Shown piece after piece: positions 1 through 9,129 of a stretch of 64,000 nt of DNA. Below the pieces are notes generated by a model. That model did no database searches. It was not told the origin of the DNA and saw nothing but the letters and a program-made list of their open reading frames with translations. Positions within the stretch are counted from its first letter, which is position 1. The number at the start of each line of letters is the position of its first letter. The stretch covers positions 109,303 through 173,302 of the forward strand of contig NZ_BLVP01000008.1 of NCBI RefSeq assembly GCF_013340305.1, read 5' to 3'. Origin of the DNA: Desulfovibrio psychrotolerans. Lineage in GTDB: Bacteria; Desulfobacterota; Desulfovibrionia; Desulfovibrionales; Desulfovibrionaceae. The translations under genes and the position numbers were made by a program.

Positions 1-1982
1 GTGGCCTCGTCAATGGCCGAGGCTGCGTTATCCACGCTGCGGTTGTTTTCGCTGGCCGCCTGCTGGATGGCGTGAATGGCCTGACCGACTTCCTTGGTGG
101 CAGTCATGGTCTTTTCCGCCAGTTTGCGCACCTCGTCCGCCACCACGGCAAATCCGCGTCCCGCCTCGCCCGCCCGGGCGGCTTCTATGGCGGCGTTCAG
201 AGCCAGCAGGTTGGTCTGGTCGGCTATGTCGGTGATAACGGTCATGATCTGGCCGATGGATTCTGCCCGCTGATCCAGTGCCTTCATGTTTTCCTTAAGG
301 GCCATGGCGAGCCGCTGCACGTTTTCAATGGCGGCCACGGACTTGCCCGCTGTTTCCGCTCCCTGTTCCGCGAACTGGCGGGCAGTGTCTGCGTTTTCTG
401 CCGCGCTGCTGGAGCTGCCTGCCACTTCAAGGATGGTGGCGTTCATTTCTTCCATGGAGGTGGCTGTTTCCGCTATGCGGCCCCGCTGGGTGTCGGAACT
501 CTGGTTTATCTCCACAGCCTGTGCGGAAAGTTGTTCCGATGCGGCGGAAATGGAGTAAACGATCTCGTTCAGTATCTCGGCGGCGGAAAGCATGCCTTCC
601 GCCTTGGCGGTTTCTGCCTTTTTACGGGCTTCTTCCGCTTCTGCCGTGGCCTTGCGCGCCCTGTCGGCTTCTTCTGCCGCCTCGCGGCTCTTTTGTTCCG
701 CTTCGGCCATCTTGGCTTTGAGGCTTTCTACCATGGAACGGATGCTGTCTTTGAGCTTAAGGATTTCTCCCTTGAATTTGCCTTCGATTGTTGCGTTCAG
801 CTTTCCGCCCGCCACGGAGTCCGCATAATCCACGAGCCTGTTCATGGGGCTGCGCAGGGTGTTGCGGATAAACAGCACCAGAGCCGTGATGACCACAAGG
901 AAGATACCGCTGCCGATGAGCAGGGTGCGGTTCATGACGCCGAAGATGGAATCGGAAAATGCCTGCTGCTGGCGCAGTATGCTTGCGTCCACTTCATCCA
1001 TGTACACGCCCATGCCGATGACCCAGCCCCACGGCTCGAACAGCTTGACGTAGGAAAGCTTGGGGAAGTCGCCCTGCTGACCCGGCTTGGACCAGTGGTA
1101 GTCCACGGTGCCCTCGCCCTGTGTGCGCGCGACCTGCGCCATTTCTGCAAAGAGCTTTTTGCCCTTGGTATCTGTGTTGTCCGCAAGGTTTTTGCCTATC
1201 AGGTCCTTCGCGATGGGGTGCATGACCATGACGGGCGTAAGGTCGTTTATCCAGAAGTAGTTGCCGTCCGAAAGGCGGATATTGGCTATCTGGTCCAGTG
1301 CTTCCGCCTTGAGCGTGGCGGTGATGTCTTCAATCCATTCGCCGGTGCCGATTATCCAGCCCAGTTCGGGAATGAGGCGCACGAAGGACACCTTGAGTTT
1401 GGGGTCCTTTTCCCCCGGTTTGGCCCACATATAGTCGACCATGCCCTCGCCGTTTTCTTTGCAGACGCGGACCATTTCCATGAACAGCCGCTTGCCGGTG
1501 GGGTCTGCGTTGTTGGTAAGATCTTGTCCGTCAAGGTCCGGGAATATGGGGTGCATGACCATGGTGGGGTGCATGTCGTTTATCCACACGTAGTTGCCGT
1601 TTGAAAAGCGCATGGTCCGGACCAGTTCCTTCACGCCCTCTTCGCGCATTTCGCGGGGCATGTAGTCGTTGGCGGCAAGGTAGGCGCGGATCTGGCTTTC
1701 CAGCCCGTCGATGACCACACGGAGTTCTTTGGCTTTGAGTGCCTTGAGGTTTTCCGTATCCTGCGAGCGTGCATGGTATTCACCAACGATGCTGTATGCC
1801 ATCTGCACCATGTCGCGCAGGGAGTACTGCTGTTCGTCATACACGTTTGTCCTGGTCTGCTCGGCCTGCTTTTTGGAAAACTGCATCAGGTCGTAGGAGA
1901 CGTAGGAATAAAAGAAGCCGCCTTGAAACATGAGGCCGAGAACGACGAAGAGGAGCAGTTGGATGATGACGGATCGTTTCAT
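1..1982 (-). CDS. Methyl-accepting chemotaxis protein with double Cache sensor (3' end outside window)
   Basis: Membrane chemoreceptor that should signal to CheA/CheW. The start is ATG at 1982 and the frame stays open to the left edge, so the C-terminus is missing. The product opens with a membrane segment (about residues 5-25). A periplasmic sensor follows with two similar Cache_2 repeats, seen as [16 protein letters not shown] and [17 protein letters not shown] second membrane segment comes next, then a HAMP linker, a coiled coil rich in Ala/Glu/Lys, and the signalling tip ([16 protein letters not shown], then [16 protein letters not shown]). The tip is the hallmark of the family. Cache_2 domains usually bind small organic acids; the ligand here is unknown. 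No methyltransferase or che genes are nearby, so it is probably an orphan receptor. Confidence 0.93.
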   Translation of the reverse strand, partial: MKRSVIIQLLLFVVLGLMFQGGFFYSYVSYDLMQFSKKQAEQTRTNVYDEQQYSLRDMVQMAYSIVGEYHARSQDTENLKALKAKELRVVIDGLESQIRAYLAANDYMPREMREEGVKELVRTMRFSNGNYVWINDMHPTMVMHPIFPDLDGQDLTNNADPTGKRLFMEMVRVCKENGEGMVDYMWAKPGEKDPKLKVSFVRLIPELGWIIGTGEWIEDITATLKAEALDQIANIRLSDGNYFWINDLTPVMVMHPIAKDLIGKNLADNTDTKGKKLFAEMAQVARTQGEGTVDYHWSKPGQQGDFPKLSYVKLFEPWGWVIGMGVYMDEVDASILRQQQAFSDSIFGVMNRTLLIGSGIFLVVITALVLFIRNTLRSPMNRLVDYADSVAGGKLNATIEGKFKGEILKLKDSIRSMVESLKAKMAEAEQKSREAAEEADRARKATAEAEEARKKAETAKAEGMLSAAEILNEIVYSISAASEQLSAQAVEINQSSDTQRGRIAETATSMEEMNATILEVAGSSSSAAENADTARQFAEQGAETAGKSVAAIENVQRLAMALKENMKALDQRAESIGQIMTVITDIADQTNLLALNAAIEAARAGEAGRGFAVVADEVRKLAEKTMTATKEVGQAIHAIQQAASENNRSVDNAASAIDEA

Positions 1983-2122
1983 GGGCTTTCCTCCGGCTTG
2001 ATTCGAGCTTGGTTCGGGTCTGGTTACCGTTTGTGCGGGCTTTTATTGGCTATGGTAGCACTTTCGGGAAAAATGGACAGAGCTTTAGGGAGGATGTCGG
2101 TAAAGTTCTGGCCGGAGAAATA

Positions 2123-2150
2123 ATAAAGGCCCGCGCAGGCGGGCCTTTAT
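2123..2150 (-). terminator. Rho-independent-like hairpin after the small winged-helix regulator
   Basis: A perfect 12-bp inverted repeat (ATAAAGGCCCGC, 4-base loop, GCGGGCCTTTAT) sits 18 bases past the stop of the minus-strand regulator at 2169-2342. It ends in TTTAT, so it probably ends that transcript before the chemoreceptor gene. Confidence 0.75.
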
Positions 2151-2168
2151 GGGCAGGGAGCGGAAAAG

Positions 2169-2342
2169 CTATTCCGAAACGGCGTAGAAGCAACGCTTGG
2201 GAGAATGTATTTTTCCTGAATCTTTCAGGGTTTTTATAGCCTTGGAGATTTCCTTGCTGTCCACGCCGAGGACGGTGGCTATGTCTCCGGGCCGGACGGG
2301 CTTTGCCGCTTCTTTCATGGCTTTGAGAACTCTGTCTTCCAT
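2169..2342 (-). CDS. Small winged-helix transcriptional regulator, 57 aa
   Basis: A short DNA-binding protein that is almost only one winged helix-turn-helix. It begins MEDRVLKAMKEAAKPVRPG and continues with DIATVLGVDSKEISKAIKTL, the helix-turn-helix, then a basic wing (GKIHSPKRCFYAVSE). The pattern fits MarR/ArsR-like or DNA-binding modules of the LexA type. The ATG at 2342 follows a strong ribosome site (AAGGAGG, 6 bases upstream). It is likely autoregulated, because a perfect palindrome covers its promoter (2360-2382). A terminator follows it. The regulated process is unknown. Confidence 0.8.
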   Translation of the reverse strand: MEDRVLKAMKEAAKPVRPGDIATVLGVDSKEISKAIKTLKDSGKIHSPKRCFYAVSE

Positions 2343-2359
2343 GGGTGCCTCCTTGTTTG

Positions 2360-2398
2360 TTATTAGGAATACATACTAATAAGACGAGGGGCTGTCAA
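2360..2398 (-). promoter_or_regulatory. Promoter and palindromic operator of the small regulator
   Basis: Read on the minus strand, a perfect -35 box TTGACA (2393-2398) is followed after 17 bases by TATGTA (2370-2375) as a weak -10. The -10 lies inside a perfect inverted repeat TTATTAG - 9 bases - CTAATAA (2360-2382). This is a typical place for an autorepressor to bind. Confidence 0.6.
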
Positions 2399-2413
2399 CA
2401 GAAAACCGGCAGG

Positions 2414-5020
2414 TTACGTGGCGGCGGCACCGTTCAGGGCGTGCAGTGCGGCCCGAAGGTCATCGCGCAGCACGGGCTTGAGCAGGTACTGGCGGATACC
2501 CATGGACTTGGCTTCTTCCGGCGAAAGCTGCTCGCTGAATCCTGTGCACAGGATGACCTGCATGTCCGGGCGATGTTTGAGCACGATGCGGGCAAGTTCG
2601 CCACCCGTGAGGCCGGGCATGGTCTGGTCTGTGATAAGCAGGTGGAAGGCGTGGGGCTGAGCGAGGAAGTGCTGCAGCGCGTTGCCGCTGTCTGAAAAGA
2701 CCACGGCTTCATATCCCATGCGTTCCACCATTTCGCCCATGACCTCGGCGAGGGGGGCTTCGTCATCCACGATGAGTGCTTTTCCCATGCCCTGCATGGC
2801 AGCCGGGGCGGGATGCACGCGCCGCTGCGGTGTTTCCTGCGCCACGGGGAAGAGGATGTCGAACCGGGTTCCCTCTTCCGGTTTGCTGCGTACGGTTATG
2901 CCGCCGTTATGTGCCTGGACGATGCCGTGCACAAGGGCGAGGCCCATACCCGTGCCTTCGTCCGGTTTTTTGGTGGTGAAGAAGGGGTCGAAGATGTTCT
3001 CCATAATTTCCGGGCGGATGCCGTAGCCGGAGTCGGTGACGGAAAGCATGACGTATTCGCCGGGAGCAAGAGTGCTGAAGCCCTCTGCCGCCGGGTCCGC
3101 CACGCGGCGGCGGTCCAGATGGACAAGCATGGCGCCGCCCTTGTCGCGCATGGCATGTGCCGCGTTGGTGCACAGGTTCATGAGCACCTGCTGCATCTGG
3201 CTCACATTCGCCTGAATGGTGGAGGATTCGTCACGGACCTCAAGCCGGATGCGGATGTTCGACGGCAGCGAGGCGCGCATGAGTTTGACTGTTTCCTTGA
3301 CGATGGAGGCCAACTGCAGCGGTTGCAGGTCCAGTTCTTCCTGACGGCTGAAGGTGAGAATCTGGTGCACGAGGTCGCGGGCGCGCCTGCCTGCGGTGAG
3401 CACCTCGCCCAGCCTGCGGTAGAGGCGCGTATCCCTTTCCGCCTCGTCCAGACTCATTTCCGTATAGCCCATCATGACGCCCAGAATGTTGTTGAAGTCG
3501 TGCGCGATGCCGCCTGCAAGGGTGCCTATGGCTTCCATCTTGTGGGCTTGACGCAGTTGCGCTTCCAACTGCTTTCTGCGGGTTATCTCGTGGGCGACCA
3601 GAACTATGCCCGTGCCGCCTGCCGAGCCGTGCACGCTGTCGGCGTTCTGGCTGCCGGGGGTGGCATTATCATCCATGGAAAAGGGGGAGAGGCTGACAAG
3701 AAAGGTGCCGTTTAGGGCGGGAATGCTGATTTCTTCCGACTGGCGGTGTGTGGCGGGTTCTGCTTCCGCGTCTGCGGGGGCGGCGTTCTGCTCGCTGAGA
3801 GCAGTAAGGGCCGAGCGTGCCGCCAGTTCAGGAAGCAGGGAGAGTCTGGGAAGGCCCAGCACATCTGCACAGTGGCGGCCGATAATGTCGCGCGGGTGCA
3901 CTCCAAGCCTGTCGGAAAGGGCCCTGTTGGCCCTGCGCAGATTGAGGTCGCCGTCCAGAATGGCGATGATGTCCGGCACGTTGTCGAAGGTTTTTTCCCA
4001 TTCCTGCTTGGCGCGGATAATGCGGGCTTCCATGCCCTTGCGCTCTGAAATGTCTTCCACCGTGCCTTCTATGGCGGCAACCTCGCCTGATTCGCCCAGA
4101 ATGGGACGCGCGCTCACGGATACCCAGAAGGTGGAGCCATCCTTGCGGAAGGCCTGGGTTTCAAAACCGGAAACCAGCCCTGCGGTGCGTATGGTCGTGA
4201 GCATATGTTCCCTGTGCTCGGGAACGATATCGAGCCGCGTGCTGTTGCGGGTGTAGTGGCGGAGCATCTGAGCCGTATCCTGAAAACCGAAGATGCGGGC
4301 GAAAGACGGGTTTGCGCTGATGATCTCGCCCCACGGGCGGCACTGGAAGATGCCGAGCACGGAGTTGTCTATCATGCCCCTGTATTTGCGTTCCTCGCCA
4401 CGCAGCCTGTCCCACAGGCGGGACAGTTCCTTACGGCGCACCCCTTCGCGCAGGATGCGCACAAAGGCGGCGGACGTGCGCCAGTCGTCCTGCACCAGCA
4501 CATCGTCCACGCCTGCGGCTACGGCCTCGCGCGCCAGTTCGGGCGCGGCATCGGGCAGCAGCAGAACCACGGGCATGGTCTCGCGTACGGAGCGGGCAAG
4601 GGCGAGGATGTCTTCCCACGGCAGGCCGGGGCAGTCTGCCGCCGCTGCAACAATATCCCACGGCTCCTCGGCCAGCACCATGCTCAGGTCCATGGGGTTG
4701 TCCACCAGCGTGTAGGCCGGATCGTACCCCGCCGTGGACAGCGTGGAGGAGAGGGCGCGGGCAAGGTCTTCCGAATCGGATACCACCAGCAGGCTGAAGC
4801 GCGTGCCCATAAGGCGTTCCTTGGGGATGCGGAGCCGTTCGTCCGTATCCGGCAGGGTGGACAGCAGAAGCCGCAGGGCTGCCTCCGCTCCGCCCGGAGG
4901 CGGGAAGATGGCGGAGCCGCCATGCGTGTTCCGCAGCGGAGAATCCGCCGCCGGGGCCGATGTGCGACGCATGCCCGGTTTATGTGCGGGCAGGAGAGGG
5001 GCATCAGGTACGAATGTCAT
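2414..5020 (-). CDS. Hybrid sensor histidine kinase (pseudo-receiver, PAS, PAS, HisKA, HATPase, receiver)
   Basis: A cytoplasmic hybrid kinase of 868 residues. After a disordered start comes a receiver-like fold (about 72-195, FSLLVVSDSEDL) without a clear phospho-Asp. Two PAS domains follow (about 200-330 and 335-480). The HisKA box is GGIAHDFNNILG with His near residue 502. The ATPase domain shows DPFFTTKKPDEGTGMGLAL, and the C-terminal receiver (about 755-865) shows ALIVDDE and LLITDQTMPG. No membrane segment is visible. I use the ATG at 5020; a TTG at 5047 would add nine residues. It lies directly behind the last tad gene (stop at 5063), so it is probably co-transcribed. It is the best candidate partner for the NtrC-like regulator at the other end of the tad operon. 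Confidence 0.9.
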   Translation of the reverse strand: MTFVPDAPLLPAHKPGMRRTSAPAADSPLRNTHGGSAIFPPPGGAEAALRLLLSTLPDTDERLRIPKERLMGTRFSLLVVSDSEDLARALSSTLSTAGYDPAYTLVDNPMDLSMVLAEEPWDIVAAAADCPGLPWEDILALARSVRETMPVVLLLPDAAPELAREAVAAGVDDVLVQDDWRTSAAFVRILREGVRRKELSRLWDRLRGEERKYRGMIDNSVLGIFQCRPWGEIISANPSFARIFGFQDTAQMLRHYTRNSTRLDIVPEHREHMLTTIRTAGLVSGFETQAFRKDGSTFWVSVSARPILGESGEVAAIEGTVEDISERKGMEARIIRAKQEWEKTFDNVPDIIAILDGDLNLRRANRALSDRLGVHPRDIIGRHCADVLGLPRLSLLPELAARSALTALSEQNAAPADAEAEPATHRQSEEISIPALNGTFLVSLSPFSMDDNATPGSQNADSVHGSAGGTGIVLVAHEITRRKQLEAQLRQAHKMEAIGTLAGGIAHDFNNILGVMMGYTEMSLDEAERDTRLYRRLGEVLTAGRRARDLVHQILTFSRQEELDLQPLQLASIVKETVKLMRASLPSNIRIRLEVRDESSTIQANVSQMQQVLMNLCTNAAHAMRDKGGAMLVHLDRRRVADPAAEGFSTLAPGEYVMLSVTDSGYGIRPEIMENIFDPFFTTKKPDEGTGMGLALVHGIVQAHNGGITVRSKPEEGTRFDILFPVAQETPQRRVHPAPAAMQGMGKALIVDDEAPLAEVMGEMVERMGYEAVVFSDSGNALQHFLAQPHAFHLLITDQTMPGLTGGELARIVLKHRPDMQVILCTGFSEQLSPEEAKSMGIRQYLLKPVLRDDLRAALHALNGAAAT

Positions 5021-5062
5021 AGTAGCAACTCGCGCTCCGGGAAACAAGCTGGATGAAACGGG

Positions 5063-5593
5063 CTATTCGCAGACCTTCCACGGTTCGTTGACCATTCTGT
5101 CCACCCCGCGCACGGTGATGGACGGGCCGATGAGCGTGCCCACCACGGGCGTGAGCGGGGGGTAGGTGTATTGCACGGCAACCTGCACGATATCGCACGG
5201 ACCGCCCGCGCCGCCGCTCATGGCGGAAGGGTTGCTCTGCGGGAAGCTGGAGATTTCCAGCCCCACGGCCCCCTTGCCCGTGAAGGCGTCTATGGTGGCG
5301 AGCACCTTGTTTTCGATAAGGTTTTCGCGCGAACCGTCATCGTACCCGGCACCGGTAACGGCCACGCGGGCACCGGCCTGTGCCGCCTTGTCCATGGTGG
5401 CAGAGGCAAAGTACATGTAGCCCACCTCAACCAGCCCGAAGGCCAGCATCAGAAGAATGGGCAGGGCAAGGGCGAATTCCGCCGTGCTTATGCCGCGTGT
5501 GCCGGGCAGCAGGCGCAGGACCCGCCGGGAGAGGGCGGACAGGCTCCGGTATACGGCGGGACGCAAAGAGTGCATGGAGGCAACGGGTTGCAT
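5063..5593 (-). CDS. TadE-like pseudopilin
   Basis: Minor pilin of the Flp/Tad system, 176 aa. It has the TadE signature after a 30-residue basic leader: RGISTAEFALALPILLMLAFG, a hydrophobic helix that anchors it in the inner membrane, with Glu at the +5-like position after Gly-Ile-Ser. The remaining 120 residues are periplasmic. The ATG at 5593 has a strong ribosome site (AGGAGG). It is last among the pilus genes, 13 bases after the TadG-like gene. It is one of two TadE-type proteins in this operon (the other is at 6908-7297). Confidence 0.88.
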   Translation of the reverse strand: MQPVASMHSLRPAVYRSLSALSRRVLRLLPGTRGISTAEFALALPILLMLAFGLVEVGYMYFASATMDKAAQAGARVAVTGAGYDDGSRENLIENKVLATIDAFTGKGAVGLEISSFPQSNPSAMSGGAGGPCDIVQVAVQYTYPPLTPVVGTLIGPSITVRGVDRMVNEPWKVCE

Positions 5594-5606
5594 GGGGCAC
5601 CTCCTG

Positions 5607-6890
5607 TCAGTTTATGAGCCGCCAGCCGAGCTGACGACCGATTTTCTTGAACACGCCGTCGATATCATAGGCGGAGGGGGCGTCGAAGTAATGGTCTTCC
5701 GTCCCCGGAGTGGAGGAGGCGATGGCCTTCATAAGACCCACGTCCACGGCGTCCGAGTCGCCGAAGCGGATGGAGAAGATTTCTATGCCCGCTTCCTTGG
5801 CAAGCTTGGCTTCATCCAGCATGTACTGGTTGAGCTTGCCGCCGTTTTCGCAGTGGGAATTCATGTCCAGCATGCCGTAGTAGGCGTTGGTCCAGTAGTT
5901 GTTGGGCGTGTAGTTGAGCGCAAAGTTGCCGCCGCATTTGCCGTCTTCGGTATCGCCGTCGGTAAGGACGATCATAATCTTGCGCATATCTTTATCGGCA
6001 GAGGATTCTGTGTACGGAGCCTGCGGGGTGAGCATGTGCCGCGCCCACTTCATGCCCTCGGAGATGAGCGTGCCGGACCCGCTGCCCAGCCCGTTCTGCT
6101 TGGAGATGGCGCTCAGGATGACGGACTTGTCATCGGTAAGGCCCTGCGCATAGGGCATGGCCTCGCAGGTGTTCATGTCTACACGCAACTGGGAGCCGGA
6201 AGGGGTGCGGTATTTGGTCTTGTAGTATTCTTCGTGCAGGGTGGGATTCAGGGTGCCGTCCGCGTTGCGGCAGCCTGCGGGCAGGCCGTCCACGCCTGCG
6301 GGGATGCGCACCTTGCCCCGGAAGGGAACAAGACCGGCCTTGATCGAGGTTTTCAGGCCGTCCGGCATGACCAGGTTGACGAGGCGGGTGGCAGCGTTGT
6401 TGGTCTCGTTGATGGGCGCACCCTTCATGGAGCCGGAGTTGTCTATGACCAGCACGATCTCCAGCTTGTTGAAGCCCGCCGTGGCCCGCGCCGTGACAAG
6501 CTTGTTGTGCACGCCCAGCACAGGCATGAGCAGCAGCGGCACCGTGGCCTGTGTTTCCACATGCACGGAACGGGCAAGGCCGCCGGGAGCGACGGAAACT
6601 ATCTGCGCATCCGGGTAATTCTGCGTGAGATAATCCTCTGCTGCCGCAGCCACCTGACCGTTCGTTATGTCCGGGTCGTAGGGGAGCTGGAGGCTGCCCG
6701 CCAGTGCGGCTGCATCCGTCGCTGCCTGAAGGCGTGAGTGCGAGGTATAGAGCAGAGACGAATCCAGTGCCAGCGCGGCAGCGCCGATAACCACGGGAAT
6801 GATGACCGCAATAAGGGCCGCAGCCGCGCCCCGTTCGTCTGCATACAGGCGGCGCAGCCACCGGGGAATGATGTTGGATGCTGATTGCAT
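5607..6890 (-). CDS. tadG: TadG-like pilus-assembly protein with von Willebrand A domain
   Basis: Pilus assembly protein of 427 aa. The N-terminus is a Tad-type membrane anchor (RGAAAALIAVIIPVVIGAAA) followed by a conserved region of the TadG_N type (YTSHSRLQAATDAAALAGS). From about residue 150 there is a vWA domain with a complete metal site: DNSGSMKG for DxSxS and later VLTDGDTEDG. vWA domains bind divalent metal and partner proteins, and in TadG they are thought to act at the cell surface or periplasm. The ATG at 6890 follows AGGAGG. It is in the tad operon between the two TadE genes. Confidence 0.88.
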   Translation of the reverse strand: MQSASNIIPRWLRRLYADERGAAAALIAVIIPVVIGAAALALDSSLLYTSHSRLQAATDAAALAGSLQLPYDPDITNGQVAAAAEDYLTQNYPDAQIVSVAPGGLARSVHVETQATVPLLLMPVLGVHNKLVTARATAGFNKLEIVLVIDNSGSMKGAPINETNNAATRLVNLVMPDGLKTSIKAGLVPFRGKVRIPAGVDGLPAGCRNADGTLNPTLHEEYYKTKYRTPSGSQLRVDMNTCEAMPYAQGLTDDKSVILSAISKQNGLGSGSGTLISEGMKWARHMLTPQAPYTESSADKDMRKIMIVLTDGDTEDGKCGGNFALNYTPNNYWTNAYYGMLDMNSHCENGGKLNQYMLDEAKLAKEAGIEIFSIRFGDSDAVDVGLMKAIASSTPGTEDHYFDAPSAYDIDGVFKKIGRQLGWRLIN

Positions 6891-6907
6891 GGGTGCCTCC
6901 TGCCTGC

Positions 6908-7297
6908 CTATGGGACGGGCATGGTTGTCTTGGCCGAAAGGGTGTACAGGGACGGAAGGGGGCCATCCGCCTGCCTGTTTGCCAGAAACACGGACTGGTA
7001 GGCGTAGCGCACTTCCACGGTGACGGACGAGGCGCCCGCGTCCATGCTCACGGTGGTGGTCAGGGCGGCCACGGGCAGTTCGGTGACCACCGCTTCCACG
7101 ATGGGCCGTGCGGTGGACGGGTCGCCTGAAATGACTACCTGCCGCGCTGCAGAGCGGCTTGCCTCTGAAATGGTGGCATAGTTGTGCAGGGTGTTTGCCC
7201 CTTCCACCACCACGTACAGGACAAGGGCCAGCACGGGCAGGAGCAGGGCGATTTCCACGGCGGCCATGCCGTTTTCCGATGTGCGGAAGTTTTTCAT
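6908..7297 (-). CDS. TadE/TadF-like pseudopilin
   Basis: A second small pseudopilin of 129 aa. It opens with MKNFRTSENGMAAVEIALLL; the short basic leader ends at Gly, then Met-Ala-Ala-Val-Glu, which fits prepilin peptidase cleavage with Glu at +5. One hydrophobic helix follows, then a periplasmic part of about 90 residues rich in Val, Thr and Ala. The ATG at 7297 follows a good ribosome site (AAAGGAG). The order TPR lipoprotein - TadE - TadG - TadE matches the tail of known tad operons. Confidence 0.85.
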   Translation of the reverse strand: MKNFRTSENGMAAVEIALLLPVLALVLYVVVEGANTLHNYATISEASRSAARQVVISGDPSTARPIVEAVVTELPVAALTTTVSMDAGASSVTVEVRYAYQSVFLANRQADGPLPSLYTLSAKTTMPVP

Positions 7298-7309
7298 GGG
7301 CGTTCTCCT

Positions 7310-9067
7310 TTAAGGCTGGTGCGCAAACGAGGTGCTTACGTGCAGCGCGGTAATGCCTGTGCCGGGGTGTGCCGGGACGGTGTTATCTTCCAGGGCGCGG
7401 GAATTGCGGGGGGCCGGGTTGGCGGTAGCGGCATCGCGCACGATGCGCACGCCCGTTTCCTTGTTGCCGTTTTGTTCCACATGTTCCGCCAGCGCGCGGC
7501 GGGCTTCTTCCAGCGTGGCGTAGCGGCCTGTAACCACCCGGTGCCAGTTGCCCTTGTCGGGCAAAGAGACGCTCAGCACGCGTGCATCCGCGCCGTGCTC
7601 TCTCAGCAGGTGTGCCTGTTGTTCCGCAATGTCATGCTGGCGGAAGGAGCTGACATGCAGCGTGTATGCGGCGTTGCCGGATGCGGCTGCCGGGGTTGCG
7701 GGGGATTCGGCATTGCCCGTTGCCTGGGTGGCAACCTGATCATTATGGCTGACCTGTCCGGAACGGGTGTTAGGTCCGGTTGTGTCGGGCAGGTCTTTTT
7801 CGCGCAGGGGAGATGCTGCCGTTGCGGTGGCACTGTCGGCAGCGGATTCCGCACGGGTAGGCTCAGGCTGTCGGGCCGTCCGTACAGACGTATATGCGGC
7901 GGTCTGCACAGGCGGTTGCAGGGCAAAGGCATGAACCGGCTGTACGGCGGAAGAAACGGGGCTGTACACGGCGGGCACGGGAGTAAAATCCTGTTCGCCT
8001 CCCATGTCGGGCAGCGTGCCGTGAGAAGGCGCAACCACGCCGGGAGTACGCGGGCCGAGCACATCGCCATGCGGGTCTGCCGTGCCGTAGCGGGCGGGGG
8101 CACTTTCGGTTCCCTGCGCGAACTGGGCGGCGAGGCGGGCGCGCTTCAGGTTTTCCGCAGCGCGTTGGTAGTAGGTGGGTTCGAGTTCGATGGCCTTTTC
8201 AAAGCTGGTGATGGCACGGGGGTATTGTCCGTCCAGAAAGAAGAAGTAGCCGAGGTTGTTCCATGCGGCGGCTTCGCCCCCGGCGGCGCGGAAGGCTTCC
8301 AGCGCCTCGCGGTAGCGGCCCATGCGGCACAGGGCAAGGCCCATGTTGTTGTATGCCTTGGAAGAGGGCGCGCCCAGCATGATGGCCTTGCGGAAGGCTT
8401 CCACGGCTTCGGCATCCTGCCCGAGCATGGAGTGGGCCAGACCTACGTTGTTGAACAGGTAGACGGCGTCCGGATGCTTCTCCAGCGCGTTGCGGAAGGT
8501 GGCGAGGGCGTTCTGGTATTCCTTGTTGTAATTGTGGATGGCACCCAGATGGTCGTATGCTTCCAGCAGCGAGGCATCCAGCACCAGCGCCTTCTCAAAC
8601 AGCTTGCGTGCCTCCGGGTACAGGCCGTTCATGAAGTAGACCTTGCCGGCGGCGGCGAAGCCCGGAGCATAGTCCGGGTTCTGTTCCATGACCGCCGTGA
8701 ACTCTTCCAGCGCAGGGGCGGGCAACTGCTTTTCCAGCAGCACCATGCCGCGGCGGAAGCGGGCCTGCGTGAGGCCGGGGTCAAGCGCGGCGGCGCGGGA
8801 GTATTGTTCGAAGGCGAGTTCCTGCCGCCCCTGAGCCGCGTAGGAAAGGCCGCGCATGAGGCACTGGCGTGCTTCTGCCTGCTCCTTGGTGAGGTTGCGG
8901 TCTTCCTGTTTGCCGGTGAGTTCCTTGTCTTCCCCGATGAGGGAATGGCCGCTGTGGAAGCGCTCCATGAGCGACATGGACGCGGCCTTGTCCTTGCCGG
9001 TGGCGGTGCAGCCGCCCGCCAGTGCGGCGGTAAGGGCTATAAGGGCGATGATGGTGATGCGCTTCAT
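7310..9067 (-). CDS. TPR lipoprotein with C-terminal SPOR domain (TadD-like)
   Basis: Outer-membrane-type lipoprotein of 585 aa. The signal peptide ends in the lipobox LAGGC (Cys about 20). Six or so tetratricopeptide repeats run from about residue 60 to 290 (for example AYDHLGAIHNYNKEYQNALA and AWNNLGYFFFLDGQYPRAIT). A disordered stretch rich in Ala, Pro, Ser and Thr follows. The last 90 residues form a SPOR domain (YTLHVSSFRQHDIAEQQAHL), which usually binds denuded peptidoglycan. TadD proteins have TPRs and help place the secretin; the SPOR addition is not standard and would anchor this form to the cell wall. The start ATG follows GGGAGG. Confidence 0.85.
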   Translation of the reverse strand: MKRITIIALIALTAALAGGCTATGKDKAASMSLMERFHSGHSLIGEDKELTGKQEDRNLTKEQAEARQCLMRGLSYAAQGRQELAFEQYSRAAALDPGLTQARFRRGMVLLEKQLPAPALEEFTAVMEQNPDYAPGFAAAGKVYFMNGLYPEARKLFEKALVLDASLLEAYDHLGAIHNYNKEYQNALATFRNALEKHPDAVYLFNNVGLAHSMLGQDAEAVEAFRKAIMLGAPSSKAYNNMGLALCRMGRYREALEAFRAAGGEAAAWNNLGYFFFLDGQYPRAITSFEKAIELEPTYYQRAAENLKRARLAAQFAQGTESAPARYGTADPHGDVLGPRTPGVVAPSHGTLPDMGGEQDFTPVPAVYSPVSSAVQPVHAFALQPPVQTAAYTSVRTARQPEPTRAESAADSATATAASPLREKDLPDTTGPNTRSGQVSHNDQVATQATGNAESPATPAAASGNAAYTLHVSSFRQHDIAEQQAHLLREHGADARVLSVSLPDKGNWHRVVTGRYATLEEARRALAEHVEQNGNKETGVRIVRDAATANPAPRNSRALEDNTVPAHPGTGITALHVSTSFAHQP

Positions 9068-9129
9068 GGTTCCTCCCGGCGGACGGTCCGCCTTGTATGT
9101 TCTGCCTGCCCCGTGCCGGGGCGTATGGT

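Noticed and set aside
72..1604. Long plus-strand open frame (510 codons) opposite the chemoreceptor
   Set aside because: It is the antisense of a gene with clear MCP motifs. The product is His/Gly/Phe-rich without any known fold, typical of shadow frames in GC-rich DNA.
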